Counted from the first letter of the stretch, positions 1-8,679 are shown. The stretch is 64,000 bases of DNA from Nocardioidaceae bacterium (GCA_030447585.1 JAUJOO010000009.1:5334-69333), one strand, 5' to 3'. The notes: generated by a model from the letters alone, not told the origin. A program made the numbers and translations.

Positions 1-162
1 TGGCGGATCGAGGAGTCGCTGCATCCCAACTACTGGGGTATGCGTGCCGAGCAGGACTGTGTGCGCAAGGTCATCGTGCGCGAGGTCACCGGCTCCGCCC
101 GCTGCCTGCCGACGGATCAGCTTGCCGCCGACGGCACCCCGCTGATGCGGTTGGCGCCATGA
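1..162 (+). CDS. C-terminal end of a probable SGNH/GDSL-type hydrolase (partial)
   Basis: An open frame enters from the left edge and ends at TGA 160-162, giving 53 residues. The fragment contains ESLHPNYWGM, which resembles the block around the catalytic His of secreted SGNH/GDSL esterases (an acidic residue shortly before HPN). Two Cys residues could form a disulfide, as expected for an exported enzyme. The rest of the gene is outside the window, so the family call rests on this one motif and the substrate is unknown. Confidence 0.45.
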   Translation, partial: WRIEESLHPNYWGMRAEQDCVRKVIVREVTGSARCLPTDQLAADGTPLMRLAP

Positions 163-177
163 TCACCGAACGCCGGC

Positions 178-363
178 TCAGATCTGGGCCTGCTGGCTGT
201 AGGGCGTACTTGGCAGCTCCGGCGGTGCCCAGTCGCGTGGCAGGCCCGAGGCCGCCCGAAAACCGTAGCCGTCGGCCCTGATGACCGTGATCAACCGGAC
301 TGCGAACCAGGCAGCGACGGCGACCACGGCGGCTCCGAGGAGCACTACCGCGAATGTCGTCAT
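178..363 (-). CDS. Small single-pass membrane protein, 61 aa
   Basis: From the ATG at 363 the protein starts MTTFAVVLLGAAVVAVAAWF, a clear N-terminal hydrophobic helix (residues about 3-25). A short hydrophilic tail follows with ADGYGFRAASGLPRDW and a Pro-rich end. Short membrane proteins with this helix plus DGYG tail are common unknowns in actinobacteria. The longer ORF-track version (85 aa) adds an uncharged, unconserved leader and is less likely. It is divergent from the GlxA-type regulator. No function can be assigned. Confidence 0.55.
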   Translation of the reverse strand: MTTFAVVLLGAAVVAVAAWFAVRLITVIRADGYGFRAASGLPRDWAPPELPSTPYSQQAQI

Positions 364-455
364 GAGTCCAGTGTGCACGCCGGGACCGACCGTCGGGAGT
401 GGCAGAACAGCCGCTCTACCTCGATTTGCTGCCAACTTTCTGCAATGATGACCAG

Positions 456-1418
456 GTGCTCACCAATGTCGTGGTCCTTGTCTATCCGGGTGTTGCCCTG
501 TTCGAGCTGGGAGTGTTGTGCGAGGCCTGGGGCGAGGACCGACAGGACCAAGGCGTTCCGCGGATCGAGTTCGCCGTGTGTAGTCCGGAGCCGGGTCGGG
601 TGCAGACGAGCCTTCCTGGCTTCGCGCTCGAGGTGAGCGAGGGTCTTGACAGGCTCAAGGCGGCAGACCTCATCTGCCTGCCTGCCATGCCACTCAGCGA
701 TCCAGTCCCACCAGCGGTGGTTGACGCTTTGCGACAGGCATCCGAACGCGGAGCCCGGCTGCTGTCGGTGTGCGTCGGCGCCTTCGTCCTGGGCGAGGCC
801 GGTCTCCTCGACGGAAGACTCTGCACGACCCACTGGCTCCATGTCGACGAGCTGGAGAGAAGGTTTCCGCTCGCCAAGGTCAACTCGGCGGTCCTGTACG
901 TCGACGACGGCCAGGTCATCACGTCTGCCGGCTCCGCTGCCGGCCTGGACGCCTGCCTACACCTCATCCGAAAGGAGTTCGGGGGCAGCGTTGCCGCGAC
1001 GGTGGCTCGGCGCATGGTCGTGGCACCTCACCGTGACGGCGGACAGGCGCAGTTCATCGAGGCTCCAGTGCCGGTGGCCACCGCAGACACCTTGCAGCCT
1101 TTGCTGGAGTGGATGGCCTCACACCTGCAGGACGACCTGAGTGTCGAGGCTCTTGCCGCTCGGGCGATGATGTCGCCGCGGACCTTTGCCAGAAGGTTCA
1201 AGGCGGAGACCGGCACGACGCCGTACCACTGGGTCACCAACCAACGCGTGCTGTTGGCGGAGCGGCTCTTGGAGGAGTCTGAGGAGACCATCGAACGTAT
1301 CGCCTCCGGGGTAGGGTTCAGCACCGCGACCGCCTTTCGGCACCACTTCACAAGGCTGCGTGGGACGACTCCGCAACGCTATCGCCAGTCGTTCAAGGCT
1401 CCGGCTGCGGTTTCGTAG
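456..1418 (+). CDS. GlxA-type transcriptional regulator (DJ-1/PfpI domain plus AraC HTH)
   Basis: The N-terminal half is a DJ-1/PfpI-like amidotransferase fold. VVVLVYPGVALFELGVLCEA is its first strand and helix, and LLSVCVGAFVLGEAGLLDG is the nucleophile-elbow region. The C-terminal ~100 residues are an AraC double helix-turn-helix (LSVEALAARAMMSPRTFARR, then IERIASGVGFSTATAFRHHF). Proteins of this type are cytoplasmic DNA-binding regulators, usually activators of catabolic or stress genes; the ligand is unknown. The GTG at 456 is preferred because family members start with strand 1. The longer ORF from 399 adds 19 residues with no similarity to the fold. Nothing nearby identifies the target. 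Confidence 0.85.
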   Translation: MLTNVVVLVYPGVALFELGVLCEAWGEDRQDQGVPRIEFAVCSPEPGRVQTSLPGFALEVSEGLDRLKAADLICLPAMPLSDPVPPAVVDALRQASERGARLLSVCVGAFVLGEAGLLDGRLCTTHWLHVDELERRFPLAKVNSAVLYVDDGQVITSAGSAAGLDACLHLIRKEFGGSVAATVARRMVVAPHRDGGQAQFIEAPVPVATADTLQPLLEWMASHLQDDLSVEALAARAMMSPRTFARRFKAETGTTPYHWVTNQRVLLAERLLEESEETIERIASGVGFSTATAFRHHFTRLRGTTPQRYRQSFKAPAAVS

Positions 1419-1507
1419 ATGCGCTGACCAGTGCGGCTCTGGGCAGTTCAGTGGCTGGTGTGGAGACGCCGGGCTGCCTGCGGCGACGACGACGAGAGGC
1501 TCAGATC

Positions 1508-2113
1508 ATGCTGCGGGTAGGACTGACCGGTGGCATCGCCTCGGGGAAGTCAACGGTCAGCGTGTTGCTCGAGCAGCATGGCGCGGTCGTCATCGACTCA
1601 GACGTCCTTGCCCGCGACGTCGTCGCACCAGGCACTCCGGGGCTGGCGGAGCTGGTCATTGCATTCGGTCCCGACATCCTCACCGAGAACGGTGAGCTGA
1701 ACCGGGCCGCAATGGGCCGGCGTGTCTTCGGCGACGCCGACGCACGCGCCAGGCTCGAGGCGATCATCCACCCGCGCGTGCGGTCGCGCGCCACAAAGAT
1801 CGAGTCGGCATCGCCGTACGACGCCATCGTGGTGCACGACATACCGCTGCTCGTCGAAACCGGTCAGTACGACCAGTTCGACCAGGTGGTCGTGGTGGAC
1901 GTGCCCGAACAGGTGCAGGTCGACCGGCTGATACGCACGCGAGGCATGAGCGAGGACGAAGCCTGCTCGCGGATCGCCGCGCAAGCAACGAGGCAGCAGC
2001 GACTCGCCGCCGCCGACCACGTCCTCGTGAACGACGGGTCACGGGAGAGGCTGCGGGCAGACGTCGCAGCTCTGTGGCGCAAGCTGCGCGAGTCGGCCGC
2101 CAGGCATAGCTGA
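1508..2113 (+). CDS. coaE: Dephospho-CoA kinase
   Basis: This enzyme catalyses the last step of coenzyme A synthesis, phosphorylating the 3'-OH of dephospho-CoA with ATP. The 201-aa protein opens with the Walker A motif LTGGIASGKST, followed by VIDSDVLARDVV (substrate Asp), IIHPRVRSRA, HDIPLLVETG and RQQRLAAADHVLVNDGS, all typical CoaE blocks in order. The ATG at 1508 is chosen because the P-loop begins six residues later; the longer frame is an upstream extension. The length is normal for a stand-alone CoaE; mycobacterial forms carry an extra C-terminal domain that is absent here. It converges on the sigma factor gene with a 37-bp gap. Confidence 0.97.
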   Translation: MLRVGLTGGIASGKSTVSVLLEQHGAVVIDSDVLARDVVAPGTPGLAELVIAFGPDILTENGELNRAAMGRRVFGDADARARLEAIIHPRVRSRATKIESASPYDAIVVHDIPLLVETGQYDQFDQVVVVDVPEQVQVDRLIRTRGMSEDEACSRIAAQATRQQRLAAADHVLVNDGSRERLRADVAALWRKLRESAARHS

Positions 2114-2150
2114 CCGGTCGGTCGGTGAAAGCGAGCGATGACCCAAGCGG

Positions 2151-3116
2151 TCAGGCAGCCAGGTCAGGGTCGGCGAGCTTGCGCAGCTGAGCCAGCGCCT
2201 CTCGCTCCAGCTGCCGTACTCGCTCTGCGGACACACCGTGGCGCGCGCCGATCTCAGCGAGCTTCTCCTGCCGGCCGTCGACGAGCCCGTAGCGCGATCG
2301 GACGATGTCGGCCGAGCGCTCGTCGAGCAGCTCCACGAGCTCGTCGAGCCGCTGCCGCGACTCGACGTCGAGGAACGCGGAGTCGGGCCCCGGCGTCGTC
2401 TCCTTGGCGACCAGGTCGCCGAGAGAGGTGTCGCCGTCATCGTCGACGGGCGTGTCGAGGCTGACGTGGTCGCGGCCCCAGTTCATCAGGTCGTGGACAC
2501 GTTCGAGCGTCATGTCAAGCTCGGCTGCGATCTCCTCCGGCTCGGGGTCACGGCCAAGCTGCCGCTCGAGCGTACGGCGCGCCGACCCGATCTGGTTGAG
2601 CTCCTCGACGACGTGCACGGGCAGGCGGACGACTCGCGCCTGCTGGGCGATGCCGCGGGTGATTGCCTGGCGAACCCACCACGTGGCGTAGGTGGAGAAC
2701 TTGTAGCCCTTGGCGTAGTCGAACTTCTCGACGGCCCTGATCAGGCCGGTGTTTCCCTCTTGGACGAGGTCGAGCATCGGCATGGCCGAGCGACCGTACT
2801 TGCGGGCGATCGAGACGACCAGGCGCAGGTTTGCCTGGATGAACTGCTGGGTGGCGCGCTCGCCATCGGCCACGAGCCACTCGAGCTCCTCGCGGGTGGC
2901 TCGATCCGGCGCTCCACCCTTGGCGCGGCCGACCCGGCCGCTGTCGAGAAGATGCTTGGCGAGCAGTCCGGACTCGATGGCCTTGGACAGCTCGACCTCG
3001 GTGGCCGCGTCGAGAAGCGGCGTACGGGCGATCTCATCGAGATACATCCCGACGCTGTCGCGACCCTCGATGGCGCCATCGCGCGACTCGACGGCCGACG
3101 TACGACGAGTAGCCAC
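2151..3116 (-). CDS. sigB: Group 2 sigma-70 factor, SigB/HrdD-like
   Basis: This is a 321-aa alternative sigma factor that recruits RNA polymerase, lacking the long N-terminal extension of SigA. Region 1.2 is SVGMYLDEIARTPLL. Region 2 runs from LRLVVSIARKYG through [20 protein letters not shown] (core binding and -10 recognition). Region 3 follows, then region 4 with the HTH GARHGVSAERVRQLEREAL. In actinobacteria this compact form is the SigB paralogue of SigA, used in stress and stationary phase. A SigR/SigH-type promoter lies about 45 nt upstream, matching the known control of mycobacterial sigB by ECF sigma factors. The symbol follows this family and context. The gene is intact, unlike sigA in this window. 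Confidence 0.9.
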   Translation of the reverse strand: MATRRTSAVESRDGAIEGRDSVGMYLDEIARTPLLDAATEVELSKAIESGLLAKHLLDSGRVGRAKGGAPDRATREELEWLVADGERATQQFIQANLRLVVSIARKYGRSAMPMLDLVQEGNTGLIRAVEKFDYAKGYKFSTYATWWVRQAITRGIAQQARVVRLPVHVVEELNQIGSARRTLERQLGRDPEPEEIAAELDMTLERVHDLMNWGRDHVSLDTPVDDDGDTSLGDLVAKETTPGPDSAFLDVESRQRLDELVELLDERSADIVRSRYGLVDGRQEKLAEIGARHGVSAERVRQLEREALAQLRKLADPDLAA

Positions 3117-3160
3117 ATCTACCCCTCTCTACCGACACCTAGCTGTGGTCTATGAGTTCC

Positions 3161-3186
3161 AACGCATCAGTCCTACTGGAGATTCC
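3161..3186 (-). promoter_or_regulatory. SigR/SigH-type (-35 GGAAT, -10 GTT) promoter of the sigB-like gene
   Basis: On the minus strand, GGAAT (complement of 3182-3186) is followed after exactly 18 nt by GTT (complement of 3161-3163). This is the consensus read by the thiol-stress sigma factors SigR (Streptomyces) and SigH (Mycobacterium). A start a few bases downstream would give a leader of about 40 nt before the ATG at 3116. The match is seen directly; use by an ECF sigma factor is inferred. Confidence 0.6.
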
Positions 3187-3317
3187 AGCGAGCGACCGGA
3201 ACCTCACCACCCACCTCTGCGGTGAGGGATATCAAGTAAACGCGCAACAGCCGACACAAAGTTGCCCCTCTCAGGAGCTTCTTACACCTGGCGGGGGTCC
3301 GGCCTGCGGCGCTCGCC

Positions 3318-5579
3318 TCAGTTGCTCGGTTGGCCGGCAAGCGGCGCGCTCGACGCACCGGCGACATCGACGATCCAGGCGTAGTAGTCCGCTGTCTCCT
3401 TCCAGGCGTCATACCTGCCGCTGGCTCCTCCGTGACCTGCCGACATCTCGCACTTGAAGATGATGGCGCTGTGGTCAGGAACGGTGGCACGTAGACGGGC
3501 TGTCCACTTGGCCGGCTCGACGTAGTACACGCGGGTGTCGTTGATCGACGTCAGAGCGTAGATGGCGGGATATTGCTGGGGCTCGATGTTCTCGTACGGC
3601 GTGTAGGACTTCATGTAGGCGTACACCTCGGGGTCGTGCAGCGGGTCGCCCCACTCGTCCCACTCGATGACGGTCAGCGGCAGGGACGGGTCGAGGATCG
3701 TGGTCAGGGAATCGACGAACGGTACCTGCGCGACGATGCCGGCGAAGTGGTCCGGCGCCATGTTCGCGACCGCCCCCATCAACAGACCTCCGGCGCTTCC
3801 TCCCATCCCGACGAGCCGCTCGCGGCTGGTCCACCGCGTCGTCACCAGCTGCTCGGCGACGTCGATGTAGTCGGTGAAGGTGTTCTTCTTCCGCAGCAGC
3901 TTCCCCTGCTCGTACCAGAGCCGGCCCATCTCACCGCCACCTCGGACGTGAGCGAGCGCGAAGACCACGCCTCGGTCCAGCAGCGACAACCTGGCGATGC
4001 TCATGGACGGGTCGATGCTGATCTCGTACGAGCCGTAGCCGTAGAGGAGGAGTGGAGCATCGCTTCTGGCGGCGACACTCTTGTGGCGCACCAGCGACAC
4101 CGGCACCTGAGCGCCATCCCTGGCAGTCACCCATTCTCTGCTCTGCACGTAGTCGGCCGGGTCGTAGCCACCGAGGACGGGCTGACGTTTGCGCAGATGC
4201 AGGTCGCGGCTGGCCGGGTCGTAGTCGTAGACGGTGGCAGGCGTCACCCATGACCCGTAGCTGAGGCGTACGAAGGGCTGCCGCCAGTCGGAGAAGCCTG
4301 CCGCGGCGGCCGCGAAGAGCTCCTCGTCGAACGCGATGTTGGCTCCCTCCCCGATGCCCTCACCGGTGACCGGGACGACGCGGACCTGGGCGAGCCCGCC
4401 CTCGCGCAGGTTGACGGTCACGGTCGTCGCGGACACGTCGACGTCACTGAGCCGGATGTCGTCGCTCGCGGCGATGACGGTCTCCAGCTGGTCGAGCGAG
4501 GACAGGTCCATCGGCCCCGACCCGAGGGCGAAGTTCACGGCATCGCGGTTGTGCAGCACCAGCAGACGGTCGCTGTCGCCGACGACGGCATGGTCAAGGG
4601 AGTACTCGATCCCCTCTTCTCGCGCGACAACCACGCGGAACTCGCCGGTCGGGTCGTCCGCCTCGAGGATGCGCGCCTCGGACGTCACCTTGGAGTGCGC
4701 GTTGATGACGAGGAACTGGTCAGACGTCGTACGGTCGACGCTCGACCAGAACCGCTCGTCCGTCTCGTGGTGCACGAGTACGTCGTCGGAGCTGTCGGTG
4801 CCGAGCGCGTGGCGCCAGACCTTGTCCGGCCGCCACGAGTCGTCCACCGTGCTGTAGAACAGGTGGCTGCCGTCGAGGGACCAGGTCGCACCAGCCATCG
4901 TGTTCTCGATCTGGTCGGGGAGTGGCTGCGCTGTGCGTAGGTCCGAGAAGTTGATCGTGTATCGCTCGTCGCCGACTACGTCGGTCGAGTACGCCAGCAG
5001 GTTCCCGTCGACGCTGACAGCGAGCGCTCCCAGGGAGAAGAAGTCGTGGCCTTCGGCGAGCTCGTTGCAGTCGACGAGGACCTGTTCACCGGCGACCTCG
5101 ACGCCGGGGTTGAGCTCCGGTGGCGTCCAGTCGTCCGCGTCTGCCTTGGTGCGGCACGCGATGGGGTACTGCTGGCCCTCGACCGTGCGGCGGTAGTACC
5201 AGTAGCCGCCGATGCGAGAGGGGACCGACAGGTCCGTCTCCTGAGTCCGGGCCTTGATCTCTGTGAAGATCGCCTCCCGCAGCGCTTCGAGGTGCGCCGT
5301 CTGCGACCGCGTGTAGGCGTTCTCGGCCTCCAGATACGCAACGGTGTCCGCGCTGTCCTTGTCGCGCAGCCACTCGTAGTCGTCAACGAAGGTGTCATCG
5401 TGATGCACCCTCTCGATCGGTCGCTTGTCCGCCACGGGGGGCTTCACGTCGGTGGACGAGGCTCTGGGCCTGGAGATGGCCTCCTTGGGAGAGTCCGCCG
5501 TGATCGCTGTCTCGACCCGAGCGGTGGGTGGGCCGCCGGTGGTGTTGCCGGCGGCGTCGTCTGTGGTGGTCTCTGTCAC
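3318..5579 (-). CDS. ptrB: Oligopeptidase B / prolyl oligopeptidase family S9A serine peptidase
   Basis: This 753-aa cytosolic peptidase cleaves short peptides, typically after basic residues. The N-terminal beta-propeller starts at VHHDDTFVDDYEWLRDKD (about residue 58). The alpha/beta-hydrolase domain carries the nucleophile elbow GMGGSAGGLLMG (Ser near 596), the Asp in INDTRVYYVEPAKW (near 680) and the His in SAGHGGASGRYD (near 714). GGYWYYRRTVEGQQYP is a typical propeller block. The first ~50 residues are a variable, Thr-rich extension. There is no signal peptide, so it is cytosolic. It is downstream of, and on the same strand as, the MFS/ArsR pair but separated by 163 bp of repeat-bearing DNA. 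Oligopeptidase B is favoured over prolyl oligopeptidase by overall layout. Confidence 0.92.
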   Translation of the reverse strand: MTETTTDDAAGNTTGGPPTARVETAITADSPKEAISRPRASSTDVKPPVADKRPIERVHHDDTFVDDYEWLRDKDSADTVAYLEAENAYTRSQTAHLEALREAIFTEIKARTQETDLSVPSRIGGYWYYRRTVEGQQYPIACRTKADADDWTPPELNPGVEVAGEQVLVDCNELAEGHDFFSLGALAVSVDGNLLAYSTDVVGDERYTINFSDLRTAQPLPDQIENTMAGATWSLDGSHLFYSTVDDSWRPDKVWRHALGTDSSDDVLVHHETDERFWSSVDRTTSDQFLVINAHSKVTSEARILEADDPTGEFRVVVAREEGIEYSLDHAVVGDSDRLLVLHNRDAVNFALGSGPMDLSSLDQLETVIAASDDIRLSDVDVSATTVTVNLREGGLAQVRVVPVTGEGIGEGANIAFDEELFAAAAAGFSDWRQPFVRLSYGSWVTPATVYDYDPASRDLHLRKRQPVLGGYDPADYVQSREWVTARDGAQVPVSLVRHKSVAARSDAPLLLYGYGSYEISIDPSMSIARLSLLDRGVVFALAHVRGGGEMGRLWYEQGKLLRKKNTFTDYIDVAEQLVTTRWTSRERLVGMGGSAGGLLMGAVANMAPDHFAGIVAQVPFVDSLTTILDPSLPLTVIEWDEWGDPLHDPEVYAYMKSYTPYENIEPQQYPAIYALTSINDTRVYYVEPAKWTARLRATVPDHSAIIFKCEMSAGHGGASGRYDAWKETADYYAWIVDVAGASSAPLAGQPSN

Positions 5580-5613
5580 GCGGCGACCCTACCCGGCTGG
5601 CGCTGCCGGGCTC

Positions 5614-5658
5614 GGGGAGGTCTCTCCGGGTCCTGGGCCGCACGTTCTTCCCCGAACC
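5614..5658 (+). repeat. Copy A of a 45-bp palindrome-ended dispersed repeat
   Basis: The 45-bp unit starts GGGGAGGTCTC and ends CCCCGAACC, so its ends are partly inverted. A second copy lies in opposite orientation at 7827-7871, with 36 of 45 positions identical by hand alignment. Both copies are intergenic. Confidence 0.6.
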
Positions 5659-5671
5659 TTGAGCCGCCTCA

Positions 5672-5718
5672 CCTCGAAGTCGAACCGTCCCAAACCTCGA
5701 AGTTGAACTGTCCTCAAA
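5672..5718. repeat. Imperfect tandem direct repeat (23 + 24 bp)
   Basis: Two adjacent units, each beginning CCTCGAAGT and containing GAAC-GTCC, lie between the end of the MFS gene and the start of ptrB. They could be operator half-sites for ptrB (start 5579) or residue of the adjoining repeat element. Only the repetition is seen. Confidence 0.5.
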
Positions 5719-5742
5719 CCGTCGAGCCCGAACCACCGGGAG

Positions 5743-7017
5743 TCACGAGGCAGGTATCCCTGTTGGCGGTTCGGCCCCAGTCGTCGGGTCAGGATGGGGG
5801 TCGCTGGCCGGCAGATTGCGGACCGACTTGGAAAGGAGCGTGACCAGTGCGATGAGGACGTACGCGCACGCCGCCACGACGAGCAGGTCGCGCGCGCCGA
5901 ACACACCGGCGAGCGGACCGAACGCCAGCTGGCCGATCGGGATCGCCGCAAACGATCCGAGCGCGTCGTACGACGCGACCCGAGACAGCAGCTCGTTCGG
6001 GACGTGCTGGTGATAGGCCGTCTGCCATCCGATGGAGAACACCTCAGTTCCACAGCCGGCGACGAACGCCAGGGCCATCAGCGGAAGCACGGTCGGATGA
6101 AGACCGAGGACGAAGATGGGTGCCGCGAGCGCAGTGATGCCGATCATGCCGGCTCGCACCGGGTAGCGCAGCCGCCATCTCATCATCACGAGCGTCATCA
6201 GGAGCAGGCCGGCCGCCTCAGCTCCGAGGACCCACCCCCATGGCTTGATCCCGATCGTGTCGCGGGCGATCACCGGCCCGAGGGTGAACCAGGCGCCGGC
6301 GTGGATGGCGTTGAGGAAGGTGAACGCGACGACGACGACCCAGACCCAGGTCAAGGACGTGAACGCCGACCATCCGTCTCGCAGGTCACTCCACATCGAG
6401 GGCGCCTCGATGGGACTCTTTGCCAGCGCCGCGGGGAGCTTCACCCTTGCCATGAAGGCCGCGGCCACGAGCCAGGTGCACGCGTCGAGGAGCACAGCCC
6501 AGCCGGACCCTACGGTGACGACCAGCAGCGTGCCGATGGCCGGTCCGATCATCGCCAGACCGTTGCGGGAGAACGCGAGCATTGCATTCGCCTGCTGAAT
6601 GTGGGTTTTGGGAACGACCTGCGGGACGATGCCCTGCATGGCGGGGAACGTGAACGCCAGCACGGTTCCATGGAGCCCTACGAGGACGGCGATCATCCAG
6701 ATCTCCGCCACACCGGTGAGGAGCAGCGTCGCCACGGCACCTTGGGTTGCTGCGGACATCAGGTGGGACAGCTGCATCACCAGCGAACGGGACATCCGGT
6801 CAGCGATCACGCCGCCGACGAGCAAGAACACGACGAGTGGAATCGACTCAGCCGCGAGGACGATGCCGAGGGCTGTTGCTGAGTCGCTGATGTCGAGTAC
6901 TGCAAACACGAGGGCGACGGGGGCGATCACCGAGCCGACGGTCGAGATGGACCGGCCGGCGTAGTACCAAGCGAACTGGGAGTCGCGTAGCGGCGTCAGC
7001 GAGTCAGGTAGTTTCAT
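5743..7017 (-). CDS. MFS transporter (enterobactin-exporter-like / MFS_3 type)
   Basis: A 424-aa integral membrane protein with about 12 hydrophobic helices. The first begins FAWYYAGRSISTVGSVIAPVALVF, and the loop 2-3 motif is GVIADRMSRSLVMQLSHL, typical of drug/H+ antiporters. It probably exports a small hydrophobic or drug-like compound. The ATG at 7017 overlaps the TGA of the upstream ArsR-type regulator (ATGA), so the pair is translationally coupled; the GTG start at 7026 in the ORF track is less likely. The coupling suggests that the regulator represses the pump and responds to its substrate. The substrate cannot be read from the sequence. Confidence 0.88.
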   Translation of the reverse strand: MKLPDSLTPLRDSQFAWYYAGRSISTVGSVIAPVALVFAVLDISDSATALGIVLAAESIPLVVFLLVGGVIADRMSRSLVMQLSHLMSAATQGAVATLLLTGVAEIWMIAVLVGLHGTVLAFTFPAMQGIVPQVVPKTHIQQANAMLAFSRNGLAMIGPAIGTLLVVTVGSGWAVLLDACTWLVAAAFMARVKLPAALAKSPIEAPSMWSDLRDGWSAFTSLTWVWVVVVAFTFLNAIHAGAWFTLGPVIARDTIGIKPWGWVLGAEAAGLLLMTLVMMRWRLRYPVRAGMIGITALAAPIFVLGLHPTVLPLMALAFVAGCGTEVFSIGWQTAYHQHVPNELLSRVASYDALGSFAAIPIGQLAFGPLAGVFGARDLLVVAACAYVLIALVTLLSKSVRNLPASDPHPDPTTGAEPPTGIPAS

Positions 7018-7706
7018 CGGCACCACCGGCCCTCGCTTCTTTCGCGCGTCTCCTTGCCGTCCTTGCCCTCGGGGCCCTGCTGCTCCCCGCCGGTGCCTGC
7101 CGTCCCCTTCCTTTGCGGGCTTGCCGGGGTATCCCCTCCCCGGGTGGGGGGAGGGACAAACCCGACCTTGGCCGAGGCCGTTCGCGGCTCACGCATCATG
7201 GTGAAGGCGACAGTGGTCAGGTTGACGTGGATGGCACCTTCGGTTCGCGGCGGCCTGGCGCGGTCGTGGATGAGCGCGCTGGCCTCGCGCGTCAGGTCGA
7301 GTACCTGGCCCCACACCTCGGGCGTCACCCACATCTCTGCATCCACGGTGCAACCGGGACCGCCACCGGCGTAGGCCTGGCGGCGGACGAGCTCCGTACA
7401 GATCGCCTCCACGAACATCCGGCTGTCCTCGACGGCAGCAGGTGTTGCCTCATCCCGGATGCTGTCGTCATTCCACGGGTGGCGGTAGCGCTTGGCGACG
7501 CCGCCCCGGATCTTCTCCTCCCCGGCGTCCACGACATGGCCCGCGGCGGCGAGTACCCGCAGGTGGTACGACGCGTTCGCCTGGCTGGTGTCGAGCTCGC
7601 GAGCGACCTCGGCGGCGCTCATCTCGGCGCCGGTGAGCAAGGAGAGGATCTGTAACCGGAGTGGATGAGCCACCGCGCGCAGTCTCGAACTGTCCTCCAA
7701 AGACAC
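7014..7706 (-). CDS. ArsR-family winged-helix regulator with C-terminal extension
   Basis: A 230-aa protein. The N-terminal ~85 residues form an ArsR-type winged helix: LRAVAHPLRLQILSLLTGAE, then the recognition region VARELDTSQANASYHLRVLA, then a wing. The middle part (about 90-175) may be a sensor or dimer domain; WVTPEVWGQVLDLTREASAL recalls proteins of this subgroup. The last ~40 residues are low-complexity and basic/Gly-rich. No metal-binding Cys cluster of the classical ArsR type is present, so a metal ligand is not supported. Its stop overlaps the start of the MFS gene, so it is probably autoregulated together with the pump. Confidence 0.85.
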   Translation of the reverse strand: MSLEDSSRLRAVAHPLRLQILSLLTGAEMSAAEVARELDTSQANASYHLRVLAAAGHVVDAGEEKIRGGVAKRYRHPWNDDSIRDEATPAAVEDSRMFVEAICTELVRRQAYAGGGPGCTVDAEMWVTPEVWGQVLDLTREASALIHDRARPPRTEGAIHVNLTTVAFTMMREPRTASAKVGFVPPPTRGGDTPASPQRKGTAGTGGEQQGPEGKDGKETRERSEGRWCR

Positions 7707-7826
7707 GTTGGAGAGTATCGGTGATGTTGTCCCCGACTGTCAAGGAACCCTTTGGTAGTCGCTAGGTGCCGCCCGTTCTCCAGGTTCGGGGCGCCGTTTC
7801 ACCTTTCCCGCAGATGCGGGCAGACG

Positions 7827-7871
7827 GGTTCGGGGAGGTTCCCGCGGCTCAGGACCGGTGGAGACCTCCCC
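7827..7871 (-). repeat. Copy B of the 45-bp dispersed repeat
   Basis: Reverse-orientation copy of 5614-5658. On the plus strand it reads GGTTCGGGGAGG ... ACCTCCCC, so it can also fold as a hairpin. It lies between the divergent ArsR gene and pxpA, in the likely promoter zone of both. Confidence 0.6.
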
Positions 7872-7950
7872 AAAACCGGACACTGCGGTCCGGCGCGACA
7901 TTCCAGCAAGGACCGGAGCTGAGACAAGTGGGGCTGAGAGAATCTTCGGC

Positions 7951-8679
7951 ATGGTGAGGCGCTACGACCTCAACGCCGACGTCGGCGAGGGGTTCCCGTA
8001 CGACGACGAGCTCATGAGGCTCGTGACACAGGCGAACGTCGCCTGCGGGTTCCACGCAGGTGACGAGGCCACCATGCGCGACGCCTGCCTGCTCGCCGCC
8101 GCGCGGGGGGTGTTGGTGGGGGCGCAGGTGTCGTATCGGGACCGCGAGCACTTCGGCCGTCGCGAGCTCGAGGTCGACTCGCCGACCCTTGTCCGTGACC
8201 TCAGCGAGCAGGTCTCGACGCTGACGACGATCGCGACCGGTGCACAGACCCTCGTCAGCTACGTGAAACCCCACGGTGCGCTCTACAACCGGGTGGTCTG
8301 GGACGAGCGTCAGGCGGCTGCCGTGGTCCAGGTGTGTCGCGCGCGTACGCTGCCGGTGATGTGCCTGCCTGGCTCGGCGCTGCTGGAGCTCGCTGCTGCG
8401 GCCGGCGTCGCGACCATGCGCGAGTTCTTCGCCGACCGGGCTTACGACGCCCGCGGCCGTCTCGTACCCCGCGCCGATCCCGGGGCAGTCATCGACGACC
8501 CCGAGGCCGTATCGGCGAGGGTACGACGGCTCGTGCGGGACGGCACAGTCGAGACCGTCGACGGTTCGGTGCTCGGGGTCGAGGCGGACTCGGTCTGCGT
8601 ACACGGCGACACCCCCGAAGCCGCCGCCATCGCCAGAGCCGTGCGGGAGGCGCTCGACGAGTCGAGCCGCGCGCCATGA
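7951..8679 (+). CDS. pxpA: 5-oxoprolinase subunit A (LamB/YcsF family)
   Basis: PxpA works with PxpB and PxpC in ATP-dependent opening of 5-oxoproline (pyroglutamate) to glutamate, a damage-salvage reaction. The 242-aa protein has the LamB/YcsF signature DLNADVGEGFPYDDELMRLV at the N terminus, then ANVACGFHAGDEATMRDA, VKPHGALYN and FFADRAYDARGRLVPR. The ATG at 7951 puts the signature at residue 5; the longer ORF has an unconserved leader. Its stop overlaps the next start (ATGA at 8676), so pxpA, pxpB and pxpC form one coupled operon. Confidence 0.95.
   Translation: MVRRYDLNADVGEGFPYDDELMRLVTQANVACGFHAGDEATMRDACLLAAARGVLVGAQVSYRDREHFGRRELEVDSPTLVRDLSEQVSTLTTIATGAQTLVSYVKPHGALYNRVVWDERQAAAVVQVCRARTLPVMCLPGSALLELAAAAGVATMREFFADRAYDARGRLVPRADPGAVIDDPEAVSARVRRLVRDGTVETVDGSVLGVEADSVCVHGDTPEAAAIARAVREALDESSRAP

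Noticed and set aside
2238-3155. 305-aa plus-strand ORF opposite sigB
   Set aside because: Shadow of a well-conserved sigma factor.
5794-6882. 362-aa plus-strand ORF opposite the MFS gene
   Set aside because: Extremely charged antisense composition; the minus strand encodes clear transmembrane helices.
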